Origin: Paenibacillus thermotolerans
Lineage (GTDB): Bacteria > Bacillota > Bacilli > Paenibacillales > YIM-B00363
Assembly: GCF_028745515.1 (NCBI RefSeq)
Contig: NZ_JAQZSG010000023.1
Span: 24,722 to 88,721 of the forward strand
Length of the DNA: 64,000 bases
Direction of reading: 5' to 3'
The translations under genes were made by a program, and so were the position numbers. The notes under the pieces are model-generated. The model did no database searches, was not told the origin of the DNA, and saw only the letters and a program-made list of their open reading frames with translations. Below, in pieces: positions 32,573 to 41,824 of the stretch. The first letter of the stretch is position 1, and the number at the start of each line of letters is the position of its first letter.

Positions 32573-33412
32573 CTACTTCTTCACGACCGGAATCCATACC
32601 TCGCAGCGATAATCTTCAGTCTTAGAATCGCCCGGAAGATACACCTCAAGCTCGGGAGCTCCGGAATGCTCGTAGCCGGTAGCCGGAAAGAACTCCTGAT
32701 AAACCCGGTGAAACACGCTTTGAATGGCTTGCGGAAGCGGCCCGACCGAGGTGAAGATCGCCCAGGTGGACGCGGGAATTTCCTGCAGGGAGAGACCGTC
32801 GACGGGGGCGGATCCGTCCGCTTTACATGCGATCATATAGGCGAAGTCGTCCTTAATGTCCATCGTAATACCAAGCAATGTAGAACGCATGGCAGTTAGC
32901 TTGGCAAGCGTCCCGTCCCGGCTGCATTCGCCCCAGAACCATGAACGCGAGCGCTTCGGGTTTTCGTAGTTTAATTGAACGGACTTTCCTGCAACTGTGA
33001 ATGCCTCTTTATCCTCGATGCGATATAGAAACTCTTTGTCGCCCTTTAGCGAAACTTGGAAGGAGATGCGGGGGAACGCCTTCATATGTACCCCGGACTG
33101 CCTTGCTTCCGAGGGGGAAATGCCGTGCAGCTTCCGAAACGCTTTCGCGAAAGCTTCCGGGGAATCGTAGCCGTATTTCAGCGCGACATCGACGACTTTC
33201 ACGGAGGAAGTCGCCAGCTCGTTAGCCGCTAAAGTCAGCTTGCGTTTCCGCATATATTCGGCAACCGTCATGCCTGTCAGCATATGAAACATCCGTTGAA
33301 AATGAAACGGAGACAAATAGGCGGCCTTCGCAATTTCTTCAATCGGTAACGGCTGATCCATATGGTTTTCCATGTATTCCAATGCTTCGTTCATCCGCTG
33401 CAGCCCATCCAT
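32573..33412 (-). CDS. AraC family regulator with GyrI-like effector domain
   Basis: A 279-residue regulator with an N-terminal AraC DNA-binding domain (about 5-105; recognition helices around YLSPFHFQRMFHMLTG and YGYDSPEAFAKAF) and a C-terminal GyrI/Rob-type small-molecule domain (about 110-279). This layout is typical of regulators that activate drug-efflux or stress genes on binding hydrophobic cations. The ATG at 33412 is chosen because GGAGGTG directly precedes an upstream in-frame GTG and is properly spaced only for the ATG. It is divergent from the SGNH gene. Confidence 0.9.
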   Translation of the reverse strand: MDGLQRMNEALEYMENHMDQPLPIEEIAKAAYLSPFHFQRMFHMLTGMTVAEYMRKRKLTLAANELATSSVKVVDVALKYGYDSPEAFAKAFRKLHGISPSEARQSGVHMKAFPRISFQVSLKGDKEFLYRIEDKEAFTVAGKSVQLNYENPKRSRSWFWGECSRDGTLAKLTAMRSTLLGITMDIKDDFAYMIACKADGSAPVDGLSLQEIPASTWAIFTSVGPLPQAIQSVFHRVYQEFFPATGYEHSGAPELEVYLPGDSKTEDYRCEVWIPVVKK

Positions 33413-33550
33413 CGGTTTCACCTCCGCGCCTGCTTTTTTCCATTATACAAGAAACCTGTTCATTGGGAGCACAAAATGACAGGCATCGAACGATGCGGCC
33501 GTGATAGCATGAATGGATGAGAGCGACTGCAGAAGAAGGGGGCGGCATCG

Positions 33551-34603
33551 GTGCGAAAAGCGTGGAAGATCGGTGGAATCATTTTAGGAAATGTATGTGT
33601 ATTATTCATGTTAGCTTACGGACTGTCGGGATTTATGGCTAAGGAGCAGCAATTTATAGCTCCGACCGACGCCGCATGGCTTTATACGAACGGAGTATGG
33701 GAGTCGGTGGAGCGCGAAGGTTTAGGCATAGTGATGGCGGGCAAACATACGGGGGCAAAGGCGAAAATCGAGACGGACAGCCCTGTTGCGACGTTAAAGC
33801 AGCGGGGGACCGGAGGGGAAATCAAGGTTTTCGTAGACGGGAAGCCGGTCGTCACCCATGTCGTTCCGAAGGATGACCAGTGGCACGAGCTGCCGATTTA
33901 CCGGAACCTAACGGGTTGGCATGAAATCGGGTTTGCCTTTTCCGCTTTAAATCAGGAGATCGGCGGGCTGTACATTGAGGATGGCGCCGGCGTGAGGAAG
34001 CCCAAATATGATAAGAAGAGGCTCGTCGTCATCGGCCATAGCTACGCGGAAGGGTGCTGCCTGGACGATAAAGGGTTTTCGTCTTTCGCGTCTTTGATGG
34101 GCGACATCCTCGATGCGGAGAGCATCAATGTCGGCATCGGCCGAACGGATATTAACGCGGGCGGGGCCAGGAGCGGTCTCAGCAGGGTGGAGTCCGACGT
34201 CATCGCGTTTCAGCCGGATTATGTATTGTCAGTCTACGGCGTGAATGCGGTGGGGAGCATCAATTCGGGGGATTCGTCCCATGAACAGTATCAGGCGGAG
34301 TATGCGGAGTTTCTCAAGAAGATCAACGATGCTTTGCCTGAGACGCAAGTGTTTGCCAGCGGCATCATAGCAGTGAGGGGGATGTCTGACGAAACGTTGG
34401 CTCCATTTAATGAGGATATTAAAAATGCCTGCGCCAGCGTTCCGAATTGCACGTTCGTCGATCTAGCCGGGAAGTGGAACGAAGAGAACTTTGCCAAGTA
34501 TCTTTCGCGGGACGGGATTCATCCGAGCAGAGACGGCCATGAGTTTCTGGCCAACGAGTATGCAATCGCAATCAAGCTGCGGCAACAGCAGCAGGGAAAG
34601 TAG
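33551..34603 (+). CDS. Membrane-anchored SGNH/GDSL-type esterase
   Basis: A 350-residue protein with an N-terminal membrane helix or uncleaved signal (about 8-28), a beta-rich N-terminal domain (about 40-145) and an SGNH hydrolase domain (about 150-345). The nucleophile is the Ser in VIGHSYAEG. The oxyanion and block residues are less clear, and the catalytic Asp and His are in RDGIHPSRDGHE. This CE2-like arrangement (jelly roll, then SGNH) suggests deacetylation of a polysaccharide outside the cell. It starts with GTG behind a G-rich site and ends at a terminator. Confidence 0.8.
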   Translation: MRKAWKIGGIILGNVCVLFMLAYGLSGFMAKEQQFIAPTDAAWLYTNGVWESVEREGLGIVMAGKHTGAKAKIETDSPVATLKQRGTGGEIKVFVDGKPVVTHVVPKDDQWHELPIYRNLTGWHEIGFAFSALNQEIGGLYIEDGAGVRKPKYDKKRLVVIGHSYAEGCCLDDKGFSSFASLMGDILDAESINVGIGRTDINAGGARSGLSRVESDVIAFQPDYVLSVYGVNAVGSINSGDSSHEQYQAEYAEFLKKINDALPETQVFASGIIAVRGMSDETLAPFNEDIKNACASVPNCTFVDLAGKWNEENFAKYLSRDGIHPSRDGHEFLANEYAIAIKLRQQQQGK

Positions 34604-34607
34604 TTGT

Positions 34608-34649
34608 GAGAGGACGCGGCCCAGGGGCGGGTGGCGTTCTCTTTTTTTT
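34608..34649 (+). terminator. Rho-independent terminator
   Basis: GAGAGGACGC and GCGTTCTC pair, with one mismatch, around a GC-rich loop and are followed by eight or more T. Confidence 0.8.
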
Positions 34650-34726
34650 CTTTTGAAGCAATAGTTCGGGTATGATGGTTTCAACCAATAGGTTTTTTGA
34701 AGGTGAGGTTGTTTAACATAAGAACC

Positions 34727-35125
34727 ATGGATGAATTGGCGCAATACTGCTTGTCCCGTAAAGGCGCGCAAGAAGACTACCCGTTCGGGCCGAGACCGCT
34801 GGTGATCAAAGTCGGGGGCAAAATGTTCGCGTTGCTATCGACAGAGGCGGATGGCGTACATATTTCGCTCAAATGCGAGCCGGACATGGCCGACCTGCTG
34901 CGCAGGCAGTACGCCACGGTATTACCGGGGTACCATTTGAACAAGAGGCATTGGAACACCGTCATCGTGGACGGCTCCGTTCCCGATGAAGAGCTGAAGT
35001 GGATGATCGATCATTCGTATGCAATGGTGGTCAAGGGCTTGACGAGGACGGAGCGGGAGAAGTTGGGGTTTACATCAGAGCAATCGAAAAGAAATTCCCA
35101 TCGGCAGAATTACCCGGTATGGTAA
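34727..35125 (+). CDS. MmcQ/YjbR family protein with an aberrant C-terminus
   Basis: About 132 residues. Residues 1-115 match the MmcQ/YjbR family (ELAQYCLSRKGAQEDYPFG at the start, LNKRHWNTVIVDG in the middle, then SYAMVVKGLTRTEREK). The last 17 or so residues after EKLGF are out of family and correspond to the beginning of a PhnB-like gene read in another frame. The gene therefore appears to have lost its own stop through a deletion that joined it to its neighbour. The start is uncertain: AAGGTGAGG lies 18 bases before the ATG at 34727, and an in-frame TTG at 34709 is too close. Confidence 0.7.
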   Translation: MDELAQYCLSRKGAQEDYPFGPRPLVIKVGGKMFALLSTEADGVHISLKCEPDMADLLRRQYATVLPGYHLNKRHWNTVIVDGSVPDEELKWMIDHSYAMVVKGLTRTEREKLGFTSEQSKRNSHRQNYPVW

Positions 35126-35498
35126 AGAGAATTACGGCGGAGTACCCGAAGGAACGGTAATGACCGTAGAATTTCAACTCGAGGATCAGCAATTTGTCGC
35201 ACTCAACGGAGGACCGCAATTTCAGTTTACGGAAGCCATTTCTTTTATTGTCCATTGCGAAAATCAAGAGGAATTGGACTATTACTGGGATAAGCTCGCC
35301 GAGGGCGGAGACGAAAAGGTGCAGGTATGCGGCTGGCTGAAGGATCGGTTCGGCGTGTCATGGCAAGTTGTCCCGAGCCGGTTAACGGATATGATCTGCG
35401 ACCCCGACCCGGATAAATCGGAAAGGGTTATGCAGGCATTGCTCCGAACGAAGGCTAAAATAGATATCAAATCGTTAGAGCAAGCCTACGAGGGGTAA
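35073..35498 (+). pseudogene. 5'-truncated PhnB-like VOC family gene
   Basis: From about 35100 one frame reads IGRITRYGKENYGG, then continues in frame through the ATG at 35160 to 35498. This matches PhnB-type VOC proteins (3-demethylubiquinone-methyltransferase-like fold) from about residue 30 to the C-terminus (ALNGGPQFQFTEAISF; DRFGVSWQVVPSRL; RVMQALL). The first 25-30 codons are missing. The sequence just before (TSEQSKRNS) looks like the same protein in a shifted frame, running directly out of the YjbR gene. A shortened product from the ATG at 35160 is possible. Confidence 0.65.
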
Positions 35499-35527
35499 CC
35501 GGATCCGGGGCCACCTTTCAACGATGA

Positions 35528-36283
35528 TTATTTATGTCTGGGCAAATGTTTTCTGCGAACGTATTTCGCAGTCGATGAGGCGGCCGAACCGTAGGCGACG
35601 GTGAAGCCGTTTTTGCTTTTGTTCGGAAGGGAAGGGGTTGAGACGACTCTATTGTTCTGAATCATTACCCCCCGATGTTCCGTTTTTAGCAACGCGTTTT
35701 TGCGATTTAATCGGCATTTGCTGAATCGCATTTTCCCGTAGTTCGCCAATCGCGTTGTTTTGCCATTGATCGAAGGAGCCTCCACAATCCATTCCGCGGA
35801 TGCCGCCGGCCCTTTGTACGTTGTAACCCTTTTGAATGTCCATCCTTTCGTTTTATTCCTAAGCAAAATCATCCATTTGTTTTTACGAAGCCTTGAGATT
35901 CTTGCATACATAAGATTGCCCGGAGAGACCGGAAACCGGATGATCGTTTCGGGGGCGGGCAAAATTTCCCACCAAGCATAGTAAACGGGCTTTCCCCTTT
36001 CGTAATCTTGTTCGGTTCCCGTCTGAATTAACGAACGATTGCGGAATCCGTCGATTCCGATCCAAGCCGAAGAATAGGCGACTGTTCTGCCGGCCTTTAC
36101 CCGCGGGACAATCCAATATCCCGAAATCGTATGAAACGAATTTCTTTTCGTTTTCTTAATCGCATAGCCTGACCAATTTCCGGATTGCCATCCTGAGCGA
36201 ACTTCAGAAGAGGTACGTATGTTGGAGGATGTCGGCTTGAACGGCGCAGAGCGTTTCCATACGGTTTGTGACAGGTTACCCAC
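35528..36283 (-). CDS. Peptidase G1 (eqolisin-like) family protein
   Basis: A 251-residue protein with the hallmarks of glutamic peptidase family G1: NWSGYAI near residue 37, SGYWIVPRV near 55, SAWIGIDGF and SLIQTGTEQ near 72-90 with the candidate catalytic Gln, YYAWWEILP near 101, and SAEWIVEAPS near 160 with the candidate catalytic Glu. G1 enzymes are acid endopeptidases first known in fungi and also found in bacteria. No signal peptide is visible; the GTG start has a poor ribosome site and the true start is uncertain. The tail is strongly basic. Confidence 0.8.
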   Translation of the reverse strand: MGNLSQTVWKRSAPFKPTSSNIRTSSEVRSGWQSGNWSGYAIKKTKRNSFHTISGYWIVPRVKAGRTVAYSSAWIGIDGFRNRSLIQTGTEQDYERGKPVYYAWWEILPAPETIIRFPVSPGNLMYARISRLRKNKWMILLRNKTKGWTFKRVTTYKGPAASAEWIVEAPSINGKTTRLANYGKMRFSKCRLNRKNALLKTEHRGVMIQNNRVVSTPSLPNKSKNGFTVAYGSAASSTAKYVRRKHLPRHK

Positions 36284-36457
36284 CGCCTTATTAATACTAT
36301 AGTTATATGGTTATTCAAATGAACCGCAAATGAAATGGACATATATCACGTGAATAAAAGAGAGGTTAGGCGTTTTTTATATCCCCGCATGTTATAATTT
36401 TCTAAATATACAAGCGTCCATCGTTGCATCCATATTCTACGACACGCAGGAGATATT

Positions 36458-39073
36458 ATGGCCATCAAGCAAATTGAGATGTTTAAAGATTTATCGAAGC
36501 TGGACCTTGCGAAATTACTAGGAAAGCTCGAGAGAATTACCCTTAAGACGGGCGATACTCTATTTGAGCAAGGGGATCCCGGCGATCGTATGTATATCAT
36601 CGAGGATGGGAAGCTGGAGCTGTACACGTTGTCTGCCGAAGGCAGCAGGCAGGTTTTGGCGGTGCTTGGCGAGGGAGACACCTTGGGCGAGATGGCATTG
36701 CTCACGCAGGAACCGAGATCCGCGGCGGCAACGGCGATCACCGATGTCGATCTATACGTGATCGATCGGGAAACGTTCGACCGTCTCATCGAAGAGCAAG
36801 CGTCGCTCTCCAAATATTTCATCAGGCTGTTGTCCAAGCGCTTAGTAACGACGAATGAGCGGCTGCAGCAATCCAACGAACTTCGAACGCAACGGGTGAT
36901 GGCGGAGTTAGACCAATTGCCCGAAACAATCGTTGCATTTTTATTGTGGGGATCGGAGTTTCCCGCATTAAGCAGCACACTGATACAAGAGAAATTTCAA
37001 TTTTCGCCTCAAGAGCTCTGTGACCGCTTCCCTCAGCTGCAATCTTACCTTCGAGCCGATCCCCAATACGGAGAATGCTGGTTTATCGAGCACGGAGCGA
37101 AATCTTTACTATATGATCTGGCTACAACCCGGTTCGGACACCAAGTGAAGCGGCAATGGAACGAGGAGGCTTTGTCTTTTTACCTCCGGCACGGGCAGCA
37201 ATTGTTTGCCGCACGGCTCTTTGCGGACAAGAGCGATTGGCCTGCGGCCTTCAGCTTAATAGAACAATACTGGTCCGCTTTCAGTGAACAAGAGAAGGCC
37301 GGTATTCACCGTCTGCTTAAAACATGTCCTCTACCGTTGATTGCTTCAAATTTTTCTTTCCTGCTGGTGTACCTTTCATCTTGCTATGCGGAATCGCCTG
37401 AAGAGGGGATATCAGCCCTTGAGTATGCATTGGAAAATCAGACGGACGCTTACTCGGCGCAGCAGCTCATAGCCATTTACGAATGGGGAGCCAAACTAAG
37501 CGAGAAGAGCGGGAAAAGCCGGCAAGCCATGGAATACATAAGATTGGCGGAGAGCGCCTTAATGACCACCCAAGCCGACGGCAATCAGCGTGCGGCGGAA
37601 GGCTACGGCATGGCGAGGCAGAAGCTGAATCAATATAAAAATCAGCTGTTAGCCGAAGGCGCAAGCCGATTGATCAAGCGAAGCAAGCTCACAGGAGTGA
37701 TCGCGGTCGCATTGTCGATCCTTGTGATTATCCTATTTTACCGGACTCCGCCCGTTGCGGGGCTGTCTCCGCAAGCGATGGCGTTTATCGGGGTGGGTGT
37801 CGCGGCGGTCATTTTATGGGTGGTCAACATCGTGCCGGACTATATTGTGGCGCTGGGGATGCTGATGTTCTGGGTTCTTGGCGGCTTGGTGGAGCCTGCG
37901 GTCGCATTCTCAGGATTCGCTTCGACGACGTGGTTTTATATGATATTCATCATGGCGCTTAGCGCCGCGGTAATAAAGTCGGGAATTTTGTTCCGGTTCG
38001 CCTTGTACGCGTTAAAATGGTTTCCTTCCCATTACCGCGGGCAGCTCTGGGGGACGGTCATCGGCGGGCTGCTGCTGAATCCGTTGATTCCTTCCTCATC
38101 GGCAAAGGTTACGTTAGGTGTACCCGTTGCACAGACTTTGACGGAATCGATGGGATTCGCCGAGCGGAGCCGCGGGGCTTCGGGACTTGGCTTGACGGCA
38201 ATGATCTTTTATGGGTTTACCGCACCTTTCGTGCTGACGGGGTCCTATACGAATATGATGGCGTTCGGGCTAATATCGGGCGGAGTCTCGATCACGTGGC
38301 TCCAATGGTTCCTTTACGGGCTTCCGGCATTCGTTATGTTCGGCGCAGTCATTTTGACCGTATTTTTCTTAAGGTTCGGCAAGCTCCGGGCTCCAAGGCC
38401 GATCTCTATGGAGGTGCTGGACGAACAATTGCGCTTGCTTGGGCCGTTGTCCAAGGATGAAAGGTTATCGTTGTGGACAGTGGTCGGAAGCGTAGGTTTG
38501 ATGATTTTGCAGCCGCTTTACGGTGTGGAAAGTACATGGGTGATGATGGCGGGGTTTGCCGTGCTTGTCATTACAGGAGCTCTGGACCGCCAAACAATAT
38601 CCACAGGTATCGATTGGACCTTCCTGCTGTTTCTTGGCGTCGCGTTCGGCTTTGCGGGTGGGGTAGGCGAGCTCGGGATCACGGATACTGTGTCGGAGTT
38701 TCTTGGCAATCATTTGTCCATGTTTACGGGTTCGCCTTATATCTTCCTGCTTACGGTGATCGCAGTTTGTTTCCTTGTAACGCTTGTCGTCCGTGACGAC
38801 CCTGCCGTCATTCTATTAGTAACGGCGCTTCTCCCGCTGGCTCAGTCGGCGGGGATTCATCCATGGATTGTTGTCTTTGTGATCCTGTTGGGGACGGATC
38901 CGTTCTTCTTTACGTACCAGTCCCCGACTTATTTGACGGCGTATTACAGCTCCGAAGGGAAATCCTTTACACACCGCCAAGGCCAAAAGATGGCCGTATT
39001 ATATGCAGCGGCTGTTATTGCTGCCGTACTGCTAAGCGTTCCTTACTGGAAGTGGATCGGGTTGATTTCTTGA
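36458..39073 (+). CDS. Cyclic-nucleotide-domain/SLC13-type transporter fusion
   Basis: An 871-residue three-part protein. Residues 1-135 are a CRP-type cyclic-nucleotide-binding domain, with the phosphate-binding-cassette-like GEMALLTQEPRSAAATA (about 86-102). Residues about 150-400 are a soluble, helical, TPR-like linker. Residues about 405-871 are an SLC13/DASS-type anion transporter with about 11-12 helices (LNPLIPSSSAKVTLGVPV near 545; a second NPxS-like region near 800). It probably moves a dicarboxylate, sulfate or similar anion under control of a bound ligand. The ATG follows AGGAG. DedA and NhaP genes follow closely. Confidence 0.85.
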   Translation: MAIKQIEMFKDLSKLDLAKLLGKLERITLKTGDTLFEQGDPGDRMYIIEDGKLELYTLSAEGSRQVLAVLGEGDTLGEMALLTQEPRSAAATAITDVDLYVIDRETFDRLIEEQASLSKYFIRLLSKRLVTTNERLQQSNELRTQRVMAELDQLPETIVAFLLWGSEFPALSSTLIQEKFQFSPQELCDRFPQLQSYLRADPQYGECWFIEHGAKSLLYDLATTRFGHQVKRQWNEEALSFYLRHGQQLFAARLFADKSDWPAAFSLIEQYWSAFSEQEKAGIHRLLKTCPLPLIASNFSFLLVYLSSCYAESPEEGISALEYALENQTDAYSAQQLIAIYEWGAKLSEKSGKSRQAMEYIRLAESALMTTQADGNQRAAEGYGMARQKLNQYKNQLLAEGASRLIKRSKLTGVIAVALSILVIILFYRTPPVAGLSPQAMAFIGVGVAAVILWVVNIVPDYIVALGMLMFWVLGGLVEPAVAFSGFASTTWFYMIFIMALSAAVIKSGILFRFALYALKWFPSHYRGQLWGTVIGGLLLNPLIPSSSAKVTLGVPVAQTLTESMGFAERSRGASGLGLTAMIFYGFTAPFVLTGSYTNMMAFGLISGGVSITWLQWFLYGLPAFVMFGAVILTVFFLRFGKLRAPRPISMEVLDEQLRLLGPLSKDERLSLWTVVGSVGLMILQPLYGVESTWVMMAGFAVLVITGALDRQTISTGIDWTFLLFLGVAFGFAGGVGELGITDTVSEFLGNHLSMFTGSPYIFLLTVIAVCFLVTLVVRDDPAVILLVTALLPLAQSAGIHPWIVVFVILLGTDPFFFTYQSPTYLTAYYSSEGKSFTHRQGQKMAVLYAAAVIAAVLLSVPYWKWIGLIS

Positions 39074-39128
39074 GAATCTATAGGCCGGACAGCACAATAT
39101 CGTAACTGGAATTAGGAGAGGATTTCAT

Positions 39129-39743
39129 ATGGAAAGTATGATTACGAATATGATGAACGAATTTGGCTATGCGGGCGTATTTCTGCTCATCGCGCTTGAA
39201 AATTTGTTTCCGCCGATTCCGTCCGAGGTGATTTTGACGTTCGGAGGGTTTATGACGACCTACTCCGACATCAGTATTGCCGGCGTCATCATATCCTCGA
39301 CCATAGGGTCTATAGCCGGCGCAATCGCGTTGTATTATATCGGGTATGTAGTGGATGCCGCGAGGATGGAGCGGTTTGTGGACCGGTGGGGCGGCGTTAT
39401 TCGATTGACGCCATCCGACGTGCGCAAGTCGTACGGCTGGTTTGCAAAATACGGGGTATGGGCCGTACTTCTCTGCCGGCTTGTACCGCTGCTGAGAAGC
39501 ATCATTTCCATACCGGCAGGCAGCACTCGCATGAATTTTTGGTTGTTTCTGTTCTTAACGGCCGTCGGTTCGCTTATATGGAATACGATTTTGATCCGAA
39601 TCGGGGCCGCCGTAGGGTCATCATGGGAAACGATTGTCGGCTATATGGATATTTACTCGAACGTTGTTTATGCGCTCCTCGCTCTCGGCGTTGCGGCCGT
39701 AGTCCTAGTTATTTTTCGGACTCGGAGAACGAGGCGGCAGTAA
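39129..39743 (+). CDS. DedA family membrane protein
   Basis: A 204-residue DedA protein with the ENLFPPIPSEVILTFGG re-entrant motif (about 25-41), CRLVPLLRSIISIPAG (about 117-132) and about five hydrophobic segments. Members of this branch are implicated in flipping undecaprenyl phosphate or other lipids and in membrane homeostasis. TAGGAGAGG precedes the ATG. It follows the transporter fusion by 55 bases and may share its transcript. The paralogue at 12757 belongs to a slightly different branch (GLPMPDE instead of PPIPSE). Confidence 0.88.
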   Translation: MESMITNMMNEFGYAGVFLLIALENLFPPIPSEVILTFGGFMTTYSDISIAGVIISSTIGSIAGAIALYYIGYVVDAARMERFVDRWGGVIRLTPSDVRKSYGWFAKYGVWAVLLCRLVPLLRSIISIPAGSTRMNFWLFLFLTAVGSLIWNTILIRIGAAVGSSWETIVGYMDIYSNVVYALLALGVAAVVLVIFRTRRTRRQ

Positions 39744-39837
39744 TTCGCGAATCGGCTTATATTTCGCTCGTGCGAAGGAAAGCCTAGTTCTATTGTGCAT
39801 GTTCCAAAATGTTCTCTTCGATAGGAGTCATACAGCA

Positions 39838-41814
39838 ATGGAGCTATTTGTCGCGATTTTGATGATCCTCGCCATGATCGGCGTATCCAATGTCGTCAAT
39901 CATCTGCTGCCTTTCATTCCGGTTCCGCTGATCCAAATAGCGCTTGGCGGCGCGCTAACGTTTGTTTTTACGGACTTTCAACTGCACCTGGAGCCGGAGC
40001 TGTTCTTCGTGCTGTTCATCGCTCCATTGTTATATAACGACGGGAAACATACCCCGAGAAGCGAATTGTGGCGCCTGCGGGCGCCTATTTTTTTACTTGC
40101 GATCGGCCTTGTATTTGCGACTGTGCTCATCCTTGGTTACATCATTCATTGGATGATTCCTTCGATTCCGCTGCCGGTCGCCTTCGGACTCGCAGCAATT
40201 TTATCCCCAACGGACCCGGTTGCCGTAAGCGCGCTGGCCGGGCGAATCCACCTGCCCCCAAGATTAATGCATCTGCTGGAAGGCGAAGCGCTAATGAACG
40301 ATGCGTCCGGACTCGTCGCCTTTAAATTCGCCATTGCGGCCGCGGTAACGGGCTTTTTTTCGTTATCGCAGGCGAGCGTCAGCTTCGTAGTCATCTTCAT
40401 CGGCGGCTTGGCGGTCGGCGCTTTGACGGCTCTGCTGATCACAGGGCTTCGCTCGCTGCTTCGCCGCTCGGGGCTCGACAACGAGACGCTGCATACGCTG
40501 ATTCACGTCCTTACGCCGTTCGTGCTGTTTCTTACGGCTGAGGAGCTCGGCCTCTCCGGCATTCTCGCTGCGGTGGCCGGCGGTGTCGTGCACGCCGTCG
40601 AACGCGATCATGTTCGCACCATTATATCCCGAACGAACGAAATGGCCGATCACACGTGGTCGATTCTCGTTTTCGCATTGAACGGTCTCGTATTTGTCCT
40701 GCTGGGCTTGCAGCTGCCGGGCGCTTTCCGCACGGTCATCGAAAGCCCGGCCTATAACAACGTTCAAGTGATCGGATATGCGGTTGCGATCTACATCCTG
40801 CTTATTGCGCTGCGCTTTTTGTGGGTGTACGCCTATTCTCGGTTTTACAATAAACATCGGCTCGGCGTCTCTTTCGAAGCGATGGCTTCGCTGGCGGGCG
40901 TGCGCGGCGCGGTGACGCTGGCCGGCGCCTTCACGATTCCGCTTGCGGTCAGGAGCGGCGCACCGTTCCCCGAACGGAATCTGGTCATCTTCCTCGCCGC
41001 GGCGGTCATCCTGTTGTCTCTGCTTGCGGCAAGCGTATTGCTGCCGTTGCTGGCCCGGCAGAAGGAGACGAATCAGGCGGCGGAGAACGCGATGAAGGCA
41101 TACGAGGGCGGACTGCGGATGATGCGTGCCGCCATCCGGGCGGTCCGCCAATCCGCAACGGAGCATAACGAGAGAGAGGCCGCGGCCGTCATCGCCGAGT
41201 ATAACCGCTTGATTCGGCAGTCGCTGCATCAAGAGCACGGAAAATTAACCGAGCAAGAGGCGGCGCTGCGAATCGAGGCGCTCGAGATCGAGCGCGGCAT
41301 TGCGAAACAGCTGTTGGAACGCGGAGAAATCAGAGATCGGCATGCGGAGATGTTTTTGGAGCATCTGAACGAAATCGAGCTGATCGTGTCGGGGCGGAGG
41401 CCGGCATGGTTCGTCGTCTTGAAGCGGTTAGCGAAACGGACAATCCGTTCGATGTTCGCTAAACGAACCGGAATGGCCGATTCCGACCGGGAGGCGATGA
41501 GAACGATCCGGCTTCAAACGAGCGGCGGGGTGCTTGAAGCGTTCGAGGAGAAAAGCGCCGCCCCGAATCCGAGTTTGGCGGCGGAGGTGCTGCATCACTA
41601 TCGGTATATCCGAAATAAAATGTCGGCGCCGTATCCTTTTTCCAAACTTAATGAACAAGCCAAGAGAGACCTGCAGTGGATCGCTCTTCAAGCGGAGCGG
41701 GAGGAGGTGCAGTCGCTGTACGTGCGAAATGAGCTTACACGGGAAGCCGCCGACGAGCTGCGGCGCAGCACCCGCCGGCGGGAGGCGTTCATCCTCGAGC
41801 AGGAAATGAAGTGA
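39838..41814 (+). CDS. CPA1-type Na+/H+ antiporter (NhaP/NhaK type)
   Basis: A 658-residue sodium/proton exchanger. About 12 helices occupy residues 1-410 with the ion-binding region ILSPTDPVAVSALAGR and EALMNDASGLVAFKFAI (about 120-165). The C-terminal cytosolic part (about 415-658) is long, charged and helical. The family exports Na+ or K+ at alkaline pH or high salt. The ATG at 39838 has ATAGGAGT nine bases upstream and gives the usual N-terminus; an earlier in-frame start at 39793 has no such site. Convergent with the ureohydrolase-like gene. Confidence 0.9.
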   Translation: MELFVAILMILAMIGVSNVVNHLLPFIPVPLIQIALGGALTFVFTDFQLHLEPELFFVLFIAPLLYNDGKHTPRSELWRLRAPIFLLAIGLVFATVLILGYIIHWMIPSIPLPVAFGLAAILSPTDPVAVSALAGRIHLPPRLMHLLEGEALMNDASGLVAFKFAIAAAVTGFFSLSQASVSFVVIFIGGLAVGALTALLITGLRSLLRRSGLDNETLHTLIHVLTPFVLFLTAEELGLSGILAAVAGGVVHAVERDHVRTIISRTNEMADHTWSILVFALNGLVFVLLGLQLPGAFRTVIESPAYNNVQVIGYAVAIYILLIALRFLWVYAYSRFYNKHRLGVSFEAMASLAGVRGAVTLAGAFTIPLAVRSGAPFPERNLVIFLAAAVILLSLLAASVLLPLLARQKETNQAAENAMKAYEGGLRMMRAAIRAVRQSATEHNEREAAAVIAEYNRLIRQSLHQEHGKLTEQEAALRIEALEIERGIAKQLLERGEIRDRHAEMFLEHLNEIELIVSGRRPAWFVVLKRLAKRTIRSMFAKRTGMADSDREAMRTIRLQTSGGVLEAFEEKSAAPNPSLAAEVLHHYRYIRNKMSAPYPFSKLNEQAKRDLQWIALQAEREEVQSLYVRNELTREAADELRRSTRRREAFILEQEMK

Positions 41815-41824
41815 GGATATAGGA

